Shown here piece by piece: positions 48,725 to 57,620 of a DNA stretch of 64,000 bases (position 1 is the stretch's first letter; each line of letters begins with the position of its first letter). Source of the DNA: Paenibacillus sp. FSL R10-2734 (GTDB lineage Bacteria > Bacillota > Bacilli > Paenibacillales > Paenibacillaceae); assembly GCF_037963865.1 (NCBI RefSeq), contig NZ_CP150170.1, positions 6,324,001-6,388,000 of the forward strand, in the 5' to 3' direction. Made by a program: the position numbers and the translations under genes. A model generated the notes under the pieces. That model searched no databases. It was given only the letters and a program-made list of their open reading frames with translations, and was not told the origin of the DNA.

Positions 48725-49360
48725 TTGGATGTTTCTGAGAAAATTCTAGAGTTAATAGAGAAACACAAAATAACACCATATAGATTGGCTAAAGACTCCG
48801 GAGTACCATATACGACGCTAACTAAAATTTTAAACAAAACAACTAGAAACCCGCAGATAGACTCTCTGAAATCGATCGCCGATTACTTTGGAAAAAAAAT
48901 CGACTATTTTACAACTGAAGAAAATGAGCCGTTATTCAACCGAAGTAAGGCAGTAGACTTCAACATGATGACAGTGGAGATGGTACAGATTCCTATTTAC
49001 GGGGAAGTTAGAGCTGGATATAACAGCCTGGCTCAAGAAGACATAGTCGGGTATGAAATAGTTGCCAAAGATTCTATTTCTGATGGAGACTACTTTTTCC
49101 TTATAGTTAAGGGAGATAGTATGATAGAAGAAGGCATCGGTGATGGAATGCGGGTTCTTGTAAGAAAGCAAAGATCCTGCCAGCACGGTAAAATTGGAGT
49201 TGTAATTATTAATGGTGATGAAGGAACACTGAAGAGAGTGTTTTATGAGGGGGATAACATAATCCTCCAGGCAGCAAATAAAAATATTCCTCCAAGGGTT
49301 TTCCCTATTGATGAAGTTCTGATCCAAGGTCAAGTTACGAAGGTGGAATTTGATGTATAA
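48725..49360 (+). CDS. CI-like phage repressor with S24 self-cleavage domain
   Basis: The protein has 211 residues from the TTG at 48,725 with GGAGG 8-9 nt upstream; an in-frame ATG at 48,710 would place the ribosome site inside the operators. Residues about 14-58 form an XRE helix-turn-helix (TPYRLAKDSGVPYTTLTKIL). Residues 85-211 form a LexA/S24 peptidase: cleavage site Ala97-Gly98 (EVRAGYNS), nucleophile Ser132 (KGDSM), Lys170 (GTLKRVFY). It keeps the lysogenic state and should be inactivated by RecA after DNA damage. Confidence 0.92.
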   Translation: MDVSEKILELIEKHKITPYRLAKDSGVPYTTLTKILNKTTRNPQIDSLKSIADYFGKKIDYFTTEENEPLFNRSKAVDFNMMTVEMVQIPIYGEVRAGYNSLAQEDIVGYEIVAKDSISDGDYFFLIVKGDSMIEEGIGDGMRVLVRKQRSCQHGKIGVVIINGDEGTLKRVFYEGDNIILQAANKNIPPRVFPIDEVLIQGQVTKVEFDV

Positions 49361-49751
49361 CCTTAGTGTGATTTATAGATGCAGTGAGGGGGTTGAGATA
49401 CCTAAGTGGCTTATTGTTAAGCCGGAGAATGGTTTCGATTGGAACACAGAAACCGTCTACATCCCACTTAACCAGCCCTTCTTACGAACATCACAAGAAG
49501 AAATTAATGATGATACTCTTGGGATTTCTCTATTAAATTCTGAATTGATTGTAAACACGGAACTGCCGGAACATATCGGAATACACTTTCCATATGTAAA
49601 GAAGAGAATAAACAGGCTTCGCGGAGAACCCCTAGCTCCTATTTTCAAGCTTTTAGAAATTGAGCAGCTAATCATTCAGATTTCTGATTTGCAAATAATT
49701 ATGCAAACGAAATCCTTAGATATTTTTTCTTGCAATTGGATAAATTTTTAA
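49353..49751 (+). CDS. Protein of unknown function downstream of the repressor
   Basis: The protein has about 132 residues and starts at the ATG at 49,353 overlapping the repressor stop; GGTGGA precedes it. Sequence: MYNLSVIYRCSEGVEIPKWL, then NTETVYIPLNQPFLRTSQEE and a helical end. It would be made together with the repressor in the lysogen, so a lysogen-benefit or exclusion role is possible. Not recognised. Confidence 0.6.
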   Translation: MYNLSVIYRCSEGVEIPKWLIVKPENGFDWNTETVYIPLNQPFLRTSQEEINDDTLGISLLNSELIVNTELPEHIGIHFPYVKKRINRLRGEPLAPIFKLLEIEQLIIQISDLQIIMQTKSLDIFSCNWINF

Positions 49752-49822
49752 ATATTCATAGCAGGTTATTTTTTTTAATCCTAAAATAGAACATACGATC
49801 CTATAAAGGAGGTGATAAACCA

Positions 49823-49873
49823 ATGTATTACAAAAAAATCTTTCTGGATCAAAGTTCCCAACCTATGAATTAA
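49823..49873 (+). CDS. Possible 16-residue peptide before the integrase
   Basis: AAGGAGGTGATAAACC is a perfect ribosome binding site followed by ATG and 15 more codons (YYKKIFLDQSSQPMN). The size makes the call uncertain. It could act as a leader controlling integrase expression. Confidence 0.3.
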   Translation: MYYKKIFLDQSSQPMN

Positions 49874-49940
49874 GCTTATCTGCGACTTGATAGGAACAGG
49901 ACGAATAATCGTAATCGCATATTGAGGAAGGTGGATTAAA

Positions 49941-51173
49941 ATGGCATGGAGTGAACATCTTGGAGGAAACAAGTACAAGATCGTAGAGCGCGATCCGTCG
50001 AAAGCGTCGAGACCGAAACGATCAATTACAGTCGAGATGCCCTTAGAGGTTGCGAATTCAAGAGTTACCAAGAAAAAAGAAGTCTGGCTCGGACTTCAAG
50101 AGGAAAAATGGAACGAACTTGTGATTAACGGGAAATATCAGGATAAAGGGAAAAACAGAGGAAGATCGAAAAAGAAAACCTTTTCAGATTTTGTACCGAC
50201 ATGGATGAAAGTTTATGCGGAACCGAATATGAGCGGTGAAACCATCTTTAACACTAAGAACATCATTGAGTCTAGGCTTATCCCTCAGTTTGGCGATAGT
50301 TGGCTTGATGAGATCACTACTCTGGAATTGGCCATATGGTTTGCTGAACTGAAAAATTTAAAAAACGGCAAACCGCTCGCTACGAATACAAAACTGAATA
50401 TTTACAAAGCAATTAAATCAATATTTGATAAGGCCCATGAATGGGGCGTAATTGAATCGAACCCGATGGACGGTGTGGAACGTCCCTCAGCTAACAAGAA
50501 AGAAAAGAAGAAAATGAAAGACGTTAAACAGAACTATACGAAGGCTGAAGTAGCAAAGCTCTTGCTTGCCATGTACAGGCTCCCTGTACGCTGGAGGTTG
50601 TACTTTACCGGGGTTATGCTCGGTGGCTTTAGACGAGGAGAATTCTTAGCTGTGGAATTGAAGAATCTAGACTATCGTCAATCGATGATTTACATTGAGA
50701 AGCAAATCACTATAGATAAGGAAGGCAATAAAGTTGAAAGTGAGGTTAAGACGATTGAGTCCGAGGGCTGGGTACCGATGCCTAAATGGTATATGGACGA
50801 GCTCAAACGATACGAGCGACTGTGGAGAAAGGAAAAGATGCTCTGTAACAGAGCATGGCTGGCAGAAGAAGGGAAACAGTACCTCTTCCACGGTGGTACA
50901 GGGGTTATGTATTATCCAAGCACAGCAACCAATACATGGTCCAAATTCTTAAAGAAGAATAAATTCCCCCACGTCAAGCTTCACGGACTCCGGCATACGG
51001 CAGCAACACTACTTCGAGAACATGGAGCCGATCAGAGAAATATTCAGAAGTTTTTGCGCCATGCAAAGATGGAGACAACAGACCGGTACACCCACGAAGC
51101 TGAAACCGTCAGTCGCTCATTGATCGCACCTCTTGAAGCAATGGACCCAAGATTACCAAAATTTGCCCCATGA
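49941..51173 (+). CDS. Tyrosine-type phage integrase
   Basis: The protein has 410 residues. N-terminal arm-binding part (1-75, basic), core-binding SAM-like helices (80-190), then the catalytic domain with Arg231 (GGFRRGE), His348-x-x-Arg351 (KLHGLRHTA), His374 (LRHAKMETTDRYTH) and nucleophile Tyr383. It inserts phage DNA at attB and cuts it out again together with an excisionase. AGGAAGG precedes the ATG. It reads toward the tRNA-Gly gene, the likely attachment site, 93 bp away. Confidence 0.95.
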   Translation: MAWSEHLGGNKYKIVERDPSKASRPKRSITVEMPLEVANSRVTKKKEVWLGLQEEKWNELVINGKYQDKGKNRGRSKKKTFSDFVPTWMKVYAEPNMSGETIFNTKNIIESRLIPQFGDSWLDEITTLELAIWFAELKNLKNGKPLATNTKLNIYKAIKSIFDKAHEWGVIESNPMDGVERPSANKKEKKKMKDVKQNYTKAEVAKLLLAMYRLPVRWRLYFTGVMLGGFRRGEFLAVELKNLDYRQSMIYIEKQITIDKEGNKVESEVKTIESEGWVPMPKWYMDELKRYERLWRKEKMLCNRAWLAEEGKQYLFHGGTGVMYYPSTATNTWSKFLKKNKFPHVKLHGLRHTAATLLREHGADQRNIQKFLRHAKMETTDRYTHEAETVSRSLIAPLEAMDPRLPKFAP

Positions 51174-51223
51174 ACTGCCCCATGAATCTATTGTCACTTG
51201 TCGTATGTCGAAAAGAAAACAAC

Positions 51224-51246
51224 AAAAAACCCTTGTAGGGCAAGGG
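51224..51246 (-). terminator. Terminator of the tRNA-Gly transcript
   Basis: On the minus strand CCCTTG pairs with CAAGGG around a 5-nt loop, followed by TTTTTTG. It comes 20 bases past the CCA end of the tRNA. If the attachment core is the tRNA 3' end, this hairpin was either carried in by the phage or marks that the junction lies further left. Confidence 0.7.
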
Positions 51247-51265
51247 CTGTATGACGAAATTAGTA

Positions 51266-51339
51266 TGGAGCGGGTGATGGGAATCGAACCCACGCTATCA
51301 GCTTGGAAGGCTGAAGTTCTACCATTGAACTACACCCGC
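51266..51339 (-). tRNA. tRNA-Gly (anticodon TCC), probable attachment site
   Basis: On the minus strand the sequence begins GCGGGTGTAG and ends CACCCGC-T-CCA, with CCA encoded at 51,268-51,266. The acceptor stem GCGGGTG/CACCCGC pairs perfectly. The anticodon loop is CTTCCAA, giving anticodon TCC. The T arm is GTGGG-TTCGATT-CCCAT. The gene is intact on the side away from the phage, so the prophage lies at its 3' end, a classic tyrosine-integrase target. Confidence 0.95.
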
Positions 51340-51403
51340 ATTAGAAAGTGAGTACAAGAGATATTGTATCACCCTCGCAAATAAAAATCAATACTTTTTT
51401 AGT

Positions 51404-53530
51404 TTATACGGAAGTACCGAGGCGAGCCTTTTTCAAAAAAGACGTCTCAAATTCAGCCGCTTGAATAGGTTTGCTGAACAAAAACCCTTGAGCTTCATGG
51501 CAATGCTGTTCGCGCAAAAACTGCAGCTGCTCCTTGTTCTCCACCCCTTCTGCGGTGACCGTAAGCTTCAAATGATGCGCCATAGAGGTGATCGTAGAGA
51601 CTATTGCTGCATTATTGCTATCCTCCATAACCTCAGAGACAAACGATCTGTCAATCTTCAGCCTGTCGATCGGCATATTCTTCAAATAGTGCAATGAGCT
51701 GTAGCCTGTACCAAAATCATCGATGCTAATGAATACACCTAGATCTTTCAAGCGCTTCAATTGATCAAAAGCCGTTTCTTTGTCCAGAGTCATACTCTCT
51801 GTAATTTCAAGATCGACATAACATGGATCTAATCCAATATCGATCAGAATGGAATGAATCTTACCTGCTAGGTTCGGCTGAAGGAATTGACGCATAGATA
51901 AGTTGATGGAGACGCATATCGGTTGGTAGCCTGCCAGCTGCCACTGTTTATTCTGAAGACAAGCCGTCTTAAGCACCCATTCCCCAATCGGAACAATCAG
52001 CCCACTATCCTCAGCTAACGGAATAAATTCATTAGGCGAGACAAGCCCTCGCTTTGGATGATTCCAGCGCAATAAAGCTTCCACTCCTACAATCTCTTCC
52101 GTCTCCAGTTGAACCTTTGGCTGATATACGAGATAGAACTCATCACGCTCAAGCGCTCTTCGAAGGTCATTTTCCAGCTTCAGTCTTTCCTTCGCTTTCA
52201 TCTGCATGGCTGGGATATAACGACGAATCTCCACTCCCTGTTCCTTCGCATTATGAACCGCAGTATCCGCATTTTGAATTAGATGTTCAGCAGTTTCCCC
52301 ATCTCCAGGATAAATACTCATTCCCAAGCTGAGCGAAATATGATACTCACCAGATTCTATGTTAACGGGTGCTTCAAATAATTCAAGCAACTCTGAAGCT
52401 CGAGCCAAGCATTCTCCAAGACTTACTCTATCTGTCATCAGAAAAGCAAACTCATCTGCTCCCATACTATACAGCTCTTCACTGGGTCTAGCCTCACTCC
52501 CAAGCCGCTCAGACACCAATTTCAATAAAAGATCGCCGGCATAATGGCCTAAAGAGTCATTTATATTCTTAAAATGATTAATATTCATAATGGCTAGAGC
52601 TGAGAATCGTTCACTCGTGTCCGTCTCACCAGCATCAATCATTTCTTCTACACGTTGTGTCAGCCGACGTCTATTTGGAAGTCCTGTTAAATCATCATGA
52701 TATGCCAAATAATTAATCCGTTCCTCGGCCAACTGCTTCTCGTAAAATGGCTCTTCAATCGTCAGGCGATATACGCCGGTAAGCAACTGGTAATAAGCAA
52801 TTCCACTACATAACATCCCAAAGAGATCGTCAATATTACCGCCACTTAAGGGAGTCATAAAAAAAGCCTGGCCCAGAGAGAAAAAGATAAGCGCCCGAAT
52901 AATAACAAGCATCGAGGCTGACTTTTCATTATTCCCAGGAAATACGATGACACCCACAGCCGCTAAGTACACAAAAAGTACTCCCAGATCAACGAATTGT
53001 TTAAGCGTACTCATCCAAGGCTTAGTAAATAGGTCAGGCAGCGCCGATTGGATAAATATAAATAATGCGATGGATAGTGCAATTATCATGAAAGCTATTC
53101 TGAATACATTTCTTTTTTCGGTGACTGACACAGGCTTATCTTCTCTACTAAAAATAAATAATATACCCAGCCCGCTGGATAGTCGTGAAAAGGTAAGCAG
53201 CCACCTTGATTCCTCAGGGGTTATAAATGATGAAATCAATGGAAATGCCACAAATCCAAGTGTATGTAAGAAATCAATTATACATATTCCACCAAAAAGA
53301 GCAGCGACATATAATCTTCCTTTAGATAATCTGCTAGAGAAGAACAACCAGCCCTGTGCAAATATCGCAAATCCAAAGGCAACATTACAGCAGCCGACAA
53401 TGAGATAGAGTGCAGAAACAATATCCCAATCGTCCAATCGGTTTAGCGATGTATGGAAAATTTGAATGAGTAGGAACAGTAAGGCTCCTATAATAGCCGC
53501 TTGAATTGTCTTTTTCTCTTCTTGTCTCAT
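51404..53530 (-). CDS. MASE3-GGDEF-EAL cyclic-di-GMP protein
   Basis: The protein has 708 residues. Residues about 10-255 hold seven or eight membrane spans of the MASE3 sensor domain (YLIVGCCNVAFGFAIFAQGW, GICIIDFLHTLGF). Residues 275-440 form a GGDEF domain whose active-site motif is degenerate (SMGADEFAFLM), so probably inactive. Residues about 450-700 form an EAL phosphodiesterase domain with intact VEALLRWNHP, EITESM and IDDFGTGYSSL. Expected role: cut cyclic di-GMP in response to a membrane signal, affecting motility or biofilm. First host gene right of the prophage. Confidence 0.93.
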   Translation of the reverse strand: MRQEEKKTIQAAIIGALLFLLIQIFHTSLNRLDDWDIVSALYLIVGCCNVAFGFAIFAQGWLFFSSRLSKGRLYVAALFGGICIIDFLHTLGFVAFPLISSFITPEESRWLLTFSRLSSGLGILFIFSREDKPVSVTEKRNVFRIAFMIIALSIALFIFIQSALPDLFTKPWMSTLKQFVDLGVLFVYLAAVGVIVFPGNNEKSASMLVIIRALIFFSLGQAFFMTPLSGGNIDDLFGMLCSGIAYYQLLTGVYRLTIEEPFYEKQLAEERINYLAYHDDLTGLPNRRRLTQRVEEMIDAGETDTSERFSALAIMNINHFKNINDSLGHYAGDLLLKLVSERLGSEARPSEELYSMGADEFAFLMTDRVSLGECLARASELLELFEAPVNIESGEYHISLSLGMSIYPGDGETAEHLIQNADTAVHNAKEQGVEIRRYIPAMQMKAKERLKLENDLRRALERDEFYLVYQPKVQLETEEIVGVEALLRWNHPKRGLVSPNEFIPLAEDSGLIVPIGEWVLKTACLQNKQWQLAGYQPICVSINLSMRQFLQPNLAGKIHSILIDIGLDPCYVDLEITESMTLDKETAFDQLKRLKDLGVFISIDDFGTGYSSLHYLKNMPIDRLKIDRSFVSEVMEDSNNAAIVSTITSMAHHLKLTVTAEGVENKEQLQFLREQHCHEAQGFLFSKPIQAAEFETSFLKKARLGTSV

Positions 53531-53773
53531 AAGTCCCTCGCGTCTGAAAATGATGTCTATTAATAAGCAACTATGTATAGTCTTGTCCTATTTTATAAAT
53601 ATCGGCTAGATCGGTCTTTAAAGTTACATTTCTTTTATGCGCTAGTCTTTTTATAGCGAATATTCATAAATATTGCATAAATATAAACCATTTTCTTCAA
53701 GCAGGCAAGCATAAATGGCTTCAGCGTCCTTGTAAGAACGGTAAGCGTTTTTTACGAGATATTGCAACAAAAA

Positions 53774-53808
53774 AAGCACTGAACCCCCTATAGATGGGTT
53801 CAGTGCTT
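53774..53808 (-). terminator. Intrinsic terminator after the aldolase gene
   Basis: AAGCACTGAACCC pairs perfectly with GGGTTCAGTGCTT (53,774-53,786 with 53,796-53,808) around a 9-nt loop, followed by a long T-run on the minus strand. Confidence 0.92.
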
Positions 53809-53821
53809 CTGAACAACAGGT

Positions 53822-54781
53822 TTATTTATTTCCGAAGGTTACTTCTGGGGTTGTAAGAGTATCATAGAAATCCACCGCTTTATCCTTATCCGCTGATGCG
53901 CGAAGCGCCATAGCCGAACGTGGATGCTCATCAAGCGTACCAGTGATCATGTAAGGAATGATATAGCCCCACTCCTCTTTCTCACGTAAAGGAATCATCA
54001 GACGTTCAACGATATCAATTACAGGACGCAATGTGTAGCGTGTATTCTTCAAATGAGTCACTAGCAGCTCCGTAGGGCAATTTCCGGCAGCACGTCCCAT
54101 TCCATAACAGGAAGCATCCAGGAACTCTACACCTTTCTCAGCAGCAATCAGCGTATTAGAGAACGCCAGTTGAAGATTATTGTGGGTATGTACGCCCAGG
54201 CGTTTGTTAGGCAGATGTGTTTTGAACTTCTCAACTAAATAATTGATGTCATTGTGATCAAGACTACCGTATGAATCCACAATGTATACTACATCAACTA
54301 CGCTCTCACGAATCATTTCGAAAGCTTCTAATAATTCATTCTCCATTACATTCGACAAAGCCATAATGTTGATCGTTGTTTCATAGCCTAGATCATGGAA
54401 AGTTTGTACCAGCTGTAAAGCCTTCTCCACATCTTTGCTATAGCAAGCCACACGAATCAGATCCAGCATACTTTCGCTGCGAGGTAAAATATCATTCTCA
54501 TCTACACGACCGATATCAACCAAAGCCGAAAGCTTAGTATGTCCCTTTTGCGGGATAACCTTGCGTAAGAAATCATCGTTCAGAAAACGCCATGGTCCGG
54601 CACCTTCTGCTCCTTTGAGCAGTTTAGGGGAGTTTTTATAACCGATTTCCATATAGTCAACACCAGCTTCATTCAAGCCGGCATACAAATTTTGCACAAA
54701 ATCCACACTAAAATCCCAGTTGTTAACTAGCCCTCCATCGCGAATGGTGCAGTCAACAATCTTACATTGATTAGTCTTCAT
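53822..54781 (-). CDS. HMG-CoA lyase-like aldolase family protein
   Basis: The protein has 319 residues, a TIM barrel of the DRE-TIM metallolyase type. IVDCTIRDGGLVNNW (8-22) supplies the Arg-Asp pair; GVHTHNNLQLAF holds the His-x-His metal ligands; GMGRAAGNCPTELLV is the second signature. This group includes HMG-CoA lyase, isopropylmalate synthase and hydroxy-oxovalerate aldolase; here the substrate is not clear. It has its own terminator. AGGGAG lies upstream of the ATG. Confidence 0.85.
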   Translation of the reverse strand: MKTNQCKIVDCTIRDGGLVNNWDFSVDFVQNLYAGLNEAGVDYMEIGYKNSPKLLKGAEGAGPWRFLNDDFLRKVIPQKGHTKLSALVDIGRVDENDILPRSESMLDLIRVACYSKDVEKALQLVQTFHDLGYETTINIMALSNVMENELLEAFEMIRESVVDVVYIVDSYGSLDHNDINYLVEKFKTHLPNKRLGVHTHNNLQLAFSNTLIAAEKGVEFLDASCYGMGRAAGNCPTELLVTHLKNTRYTLRPVIDIVERLMIPLREKEEWGYIIPYMITGTLDEHPRSAMALRASADKDKAVDFYDTLTTPEVTFGNK

Positions 54782-55004
54782 AATTATCTCCCTTCAATTC
54801 CTGCAATCATCGTAACCGCTATTGCAATCATTATAACCGCTAGCATAGCTTTACTATGCAATTTATATCGTTCAATCATACTTTAATGAAGAATAAATTG
54901 TAAAGGTATTTCGCCTTTAGCACTTTAAAGTAACTAACATAGTGTGTCTGCGACAAATATCACAGTGTACAAACACTTAAAAATGCTACATTACAATAAA
55001 AGAG

Positions 55005-55019
55005 TGAGATTGATTATCA
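55005..55019 (+). promoter_or_regulatory. Fur-box-like site upstream of feoA
   Basis: TGAGATTGATTATCA matches the Fur consensus TGATAATNATTATCA at 12 of 14 defined positions, with a perfect right half. It sits 22 bp before the probable feoA start, over the likely promoter or leader, so ferrous iron should switch the operon off. Confidence 0.65.
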
Positions 55020-55040
55020 GTCTCTTTTGGAGGGATTACC

Positions 55041-55286
55041 ATAGCTACTACTGCCTGCTGTTCCTTATTGCAACTCCAACCTGGTGCTGCTGGATTTATT
55101 CATAAAATAGAAGGAATGAACCCCATTCTACGCCGTCGCCTCGCTGATCTCGGTGTCTCAGAAGGTGTGAATATCCGTCTTAAAGGAAAGGGTCCTTTTA
55201 TGGGACCGATTACCTTGGAATGCAACGGACAACTGTTTGCTATCCGCCGAAAAGAAGCTTCAATGATTGAGGTGAACGTATCTTGA
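55041..55286 (+). CDS. feoA: FeoA, ferrous iron transport accessory protein
   Basis: The protein has about 81 residues with an SH3-like fold: LQPGAAGFIHKIEGMNPILR, RRLADLGVSEGVNIRLKGKG, then MGPITLECNGQLFAIRRKEA. The best ribosome binding site (TTGGAGGGATTACC) points at an ATA codon at 55,041, giving an added ATTACCSLLQ that reads like a normal FeoA start; the first standard start, TTG at 55,068, has no such site. So ATA is probably used. FeoA binds FeoB and aids Fe2+ uptake. Overlaps feoB. Confidence 0.85.
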   Translation: MATTACCSLLQLQPGAAGFIHKIEGMNPILRRRLADLGVSEGVNIRLKGKGPFMGPITLECNGQLFAIRRKEASMIEVNVS

Positions 55287-57295
55287 GTTCTATAGCTCTT
55301 GTGGGCAATCCCAATACAGGTAAGACCTCTCTCTTCAATACATTAACGACTTCTTACGAATATGTTGGTAACTGGTCAGGGGTTACGGTAGAGAAGAAGA
55401 TAGGAAATCTGAAGAATGGGGCTGGCAAGCTCATAGATTTACCCGGCATCTATTCTCTTCACCCTCTCTCACGCGATGAAGGGGTCGCAGCCCAATATCT
55501 AATAGAAGAATCCCCAGAAGCCTTAATTAATATCGTGGATGCATCTCAGCTCGAACGCAATCTGCTACTCACGCTTCAATTACTCGAGTATGGCAAGCCT
55601 ACTTTAATCGGTCTTAATATGATCGACGTTGCTAATGCGCGTGGTATTCGTATCAATCAAACTATATTACAAGCAAGGTTAGGTGTAACGGTCCTACCAC
55701 TTATAGCAAGAACAGGTAAAGGCAGCGTACAGATGCTTAGCGTTCTAGAGGAATCGTCAGCTATTCCTGCTGTAAAGTTCAAGCTAAATTATGGAGAGGT
55801 TGTCGAACGAGCGATATCTTCTATAGAAAAGGAATTACGTTCTATAAAAGATCTACCCAATCATCGCTGGGTCGCTCTACAGCTTTTGGAGCAGAACCCT
55901 GTTATTCTTCAAATTCTAAAGTCGCGTACAGATATTACGGGACTGCTGAATATCTGTGAAGCTTGTCAAAGTGAGCTACAAATCAAAAAACTCGCCCTGA
56001 CATTACCGCAATGGATTCGCTCGAACCGAATGGAGTATATCCGTTCTATTTGTGATGATGTACTTGATACAAGCACTCAGAAGCCCCATAACTTGACAGA
56101 AAGATTAGATTCGGTGTTGACTCATCGTTTTTTGGGTCTGCCCTTATTCATTTTCTTTATGTATGCTCTCTTTAAGACCACCTTTGACTGGGTTGGCGGA
56201 CCCCTATCGGATATTGTAGATGGCCTGATATCCGGCCCTATTAGTGATGGAACGAACTCCCTGCTTCAGACCATTGGAGCCTCCAACTTCACGCATGCAT
56301 TGATCGTGGATGGCATCATCGGCGGGGTTGGTGGGGTGCTGGTCTTTGTTCCGCAGATCTTCATTCTCTTCTTGATCATTTCCTTCCTGGAGGATTCCGG
56401 ATACATGGCACGGGTTTGCTTGTTGATGGATAGTACAATGGAACGAATGGGACTTAACGGAAAGGCATTCATTCCATTCATCATTGGTTTTGGCTGCAAC
56501 GTACCTGCCATCATGGCGGCGCGAAGCATCGAACAGCCCAAAGACCGCATGCTGACGACTCTGTTAATGCCGCTGATGTCTTGTTCTGCAAGATTACCTG
56601 TGTATGCGTTATTCGCAGTTGTATTCTTCCCTGAGCAACAAGCGTTTGCCGTTCTCTCTATGTATGTCATGGGTATTGTTTTTGCACTAATTCTTTGTAA
56701 GGTATTCTCTAAATACTTATTCAAAAATGAATCCTCCGTCTTCATCATCGAACTCCCTCCTTACCGTATGCCGCAGATCAAGACCTTATCGCGCAGCACT
56801 TGGGAGAAGGGTAAAGGGTTCCTTCGTAAAGCGGGAACAATTATTCTAGCTGGATCGGCTATTATTTGGTTTATGTCTTATGCTGGTCCTGGCGGATTTG
56901 ATGTAGAAATGGATCATAGCTATCTAGCTAAATTCGGAGGCATGATTGCACCGCTGCTGGAACCGCTTGGTTTCGGAACGTGGCAGGCCGGCTCTACCTT
57001 GGTTCCAGGATTTTTAGCCAAAGAGGTTGTTGTGTCTACGATGAATATCATCTATCACGCACCAGATACGGCAGGGTTAGAGAATCAAATTTCACAAGTC
57101 TTTACACCGCTTAGTGCAATCAGCTTTATGGCCTTTATTCTGTTATATATTCCTTGTCTGGCCACTGTAGGGGTTATCAAAAAGGAAACAGCCTCATGGA
57201 AATGGACCTTCTTCTCTATTGGCTATTCTCTTGCTCTGGCGTATATCGTATCTTTTGTTATTTTCCAAGGTGGACGATTATTAGGTTGGTCGTAG
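55283..57295 (+). CDS. feoB: FeoB, ferrous iron transporter
   Basis: The protein has 670 residues. Residues 1-160 form the G domain: G1 GNPNTGKTS (8-16), switch region with WSGVTVEKK (G2), DLPG (G3), NMID (G4), then a helical GDI region. Residues about 280-670 form the membrane part with two gate motifs (VGGVLVFVPQIFILF; FGCNVPAIMAARSIEQPKDR). It moves Fe2+ into the cytoplasm. TTG start with GAGGTG upstream, overlapping the feoA stop. Confidence 0.97.
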   Translation: MSSIALVGNPNTGKTSLFNTLTTSYEYVGNWSGVTVEKKIGNLKNGAGKLIDLPGIYSLHPLSRDEGVAAQYLIEESPEALINIVDASQLERNLLLTLQLLEYGKPTLIGLNMIDVANARGIRINQTILQARLGVTVLPLIARTGKGSVQMLSVLEESSAIPAVKFKLNYGEVVERAISSIEKELRSIKDLPNHRWVALQLLEQNPVILQILKSRTDITGLLNICEACQSELQIKKLALTLPQWIRSNRMEYIRSICDDVLDTSTQKPHNLTERLDSVLTHRFLGLPLFIFFMYALFKTTFDWVGGPLSDIVDGLISGPISDGTNSLLQTIGASNFTHALIVDGIIGGVGGVLVFVPQIFILFLIISFLEDSGYMARVCLLMDSTMERMGLNGKAFIPFIIGFGCNVPAIMAARSIEQPKDRMLTTLLMPLMSCSARLPVYALFAVVFFPEQQAFAVLSMYVMGIVFALILCKVFSKYLFKNESSVFIIELPPYRMPQIKTLSRSTWEKGKGFLRKAGTIILAGSAIIWFMSYAGPGGFDVEMDHSYLAKFGGMIAPLLEPLGFGTWQAGSTLVPGFLAKEVVVSTMNIIYHAPDTAGLENQISQVFTPLSAISFMAFILLYIPCLATVGVIKKETASWKWTFFSIGYSLALAYIVSFVIFQGGRLLGWS

Positions 57296-57339
57296 AACTT
57301 GTAATTTGTAGATTCTCTTAATGAAAGTGGGGCACCGTA

Positions 57340-57519
57340 ATGATAAATGTTCTGATCGTCACTCTGATCTTCGGTTATTCGGGCTGGATCATCTATCGAC
57401 ATGTGCAGAAGGGCAAGCAAGGCGCTTGCGCTGGCTGTGATAAGAGCAAGAGCTGCTCTGCAGCGTCTTTAGATTCCCCCCTCTCCTGTTCCTCAACACC
57501 TGTTGACAGTAAGAAGTAG
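57340..57519 (+). CDS. FeoB-associated Cys-rich membrane protein
   Basis: The protein has 59 residues: one membrane span (MINVLIVTLIFGYSGWIIYR), then a short Cys-rich tail (GACAGCDKSKSCS). This is the FeoB-associated Cys-rich protein family, encoded right after feoB in many Firmicutes. It may act as an FeoC-like partner or iron sensor. GTGGGG precedes the ATG. Confidence 0.85.
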   Translation: MINVLIVTLIFGYSGWIIYRHVQKGKQGACAGCDKSKSCSAASLDSPLSCSSTPVDSKK

Positions 57520-57536
57520 GCTGACACAACAGGTGT
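57496..57536. repeat. Inverted repeat at the end of the feo operon
   Basis: ACACCTGTTG pairs with CAACAGGTGT across a 21-nt spacer that includes the stop codon of the Cys-rich gene. No T-run follows, so it is either a Rho-type/processing stem or part of the next regulatory region. Confidence 0.5.
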
Positions 57537-57620
57537 ATGTAAAGGTTCATAGTTTAGCTTCCCTAGCTTTCGGGTATGTTTGTTATAAGCAACAACAGAC
57601 TATACAAGGAGGTAATCACT

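Larger units (their letters stand above)
1..51265. mobile_element. PBSX-like contractile-tail prophage (left end not in window)
   Basis: A complete set of temperate phage modules is visible in order: integrase, repressor/Cro, excisionase-like protein, antirepressor, replication genes, late regulator, terminase, portal, capsid, connector, sheath, tube, tape measure, baseplate, fibres and lysis genes. The head-to-lysis order matches Bacillus PBSX/skin. The integrase gene abuts the 3' side of tRNA-Gly, so the right junction lies at about 51.2-51.27 kb. A repeat of the tRNA 3' end was looked for in bases 1-9,000 and not seen, so the left junction is probably outside the window. Two small genes look frameshifted, but the structural genes read as intact, so the element may still be inducible. 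Confidence 0.9.

Noticed and set aside
51133..51351. Plus-strand frame running from the integrase end through the tRNA
   Set aside because: It covers an intact tRNA-Gly on the other strand and has no ribosome binding site.
56266..56748. Minus-strand 160-codon frame opposite feoB
   Set aside because: Shadow of the well-conserved feoB membrane domain.
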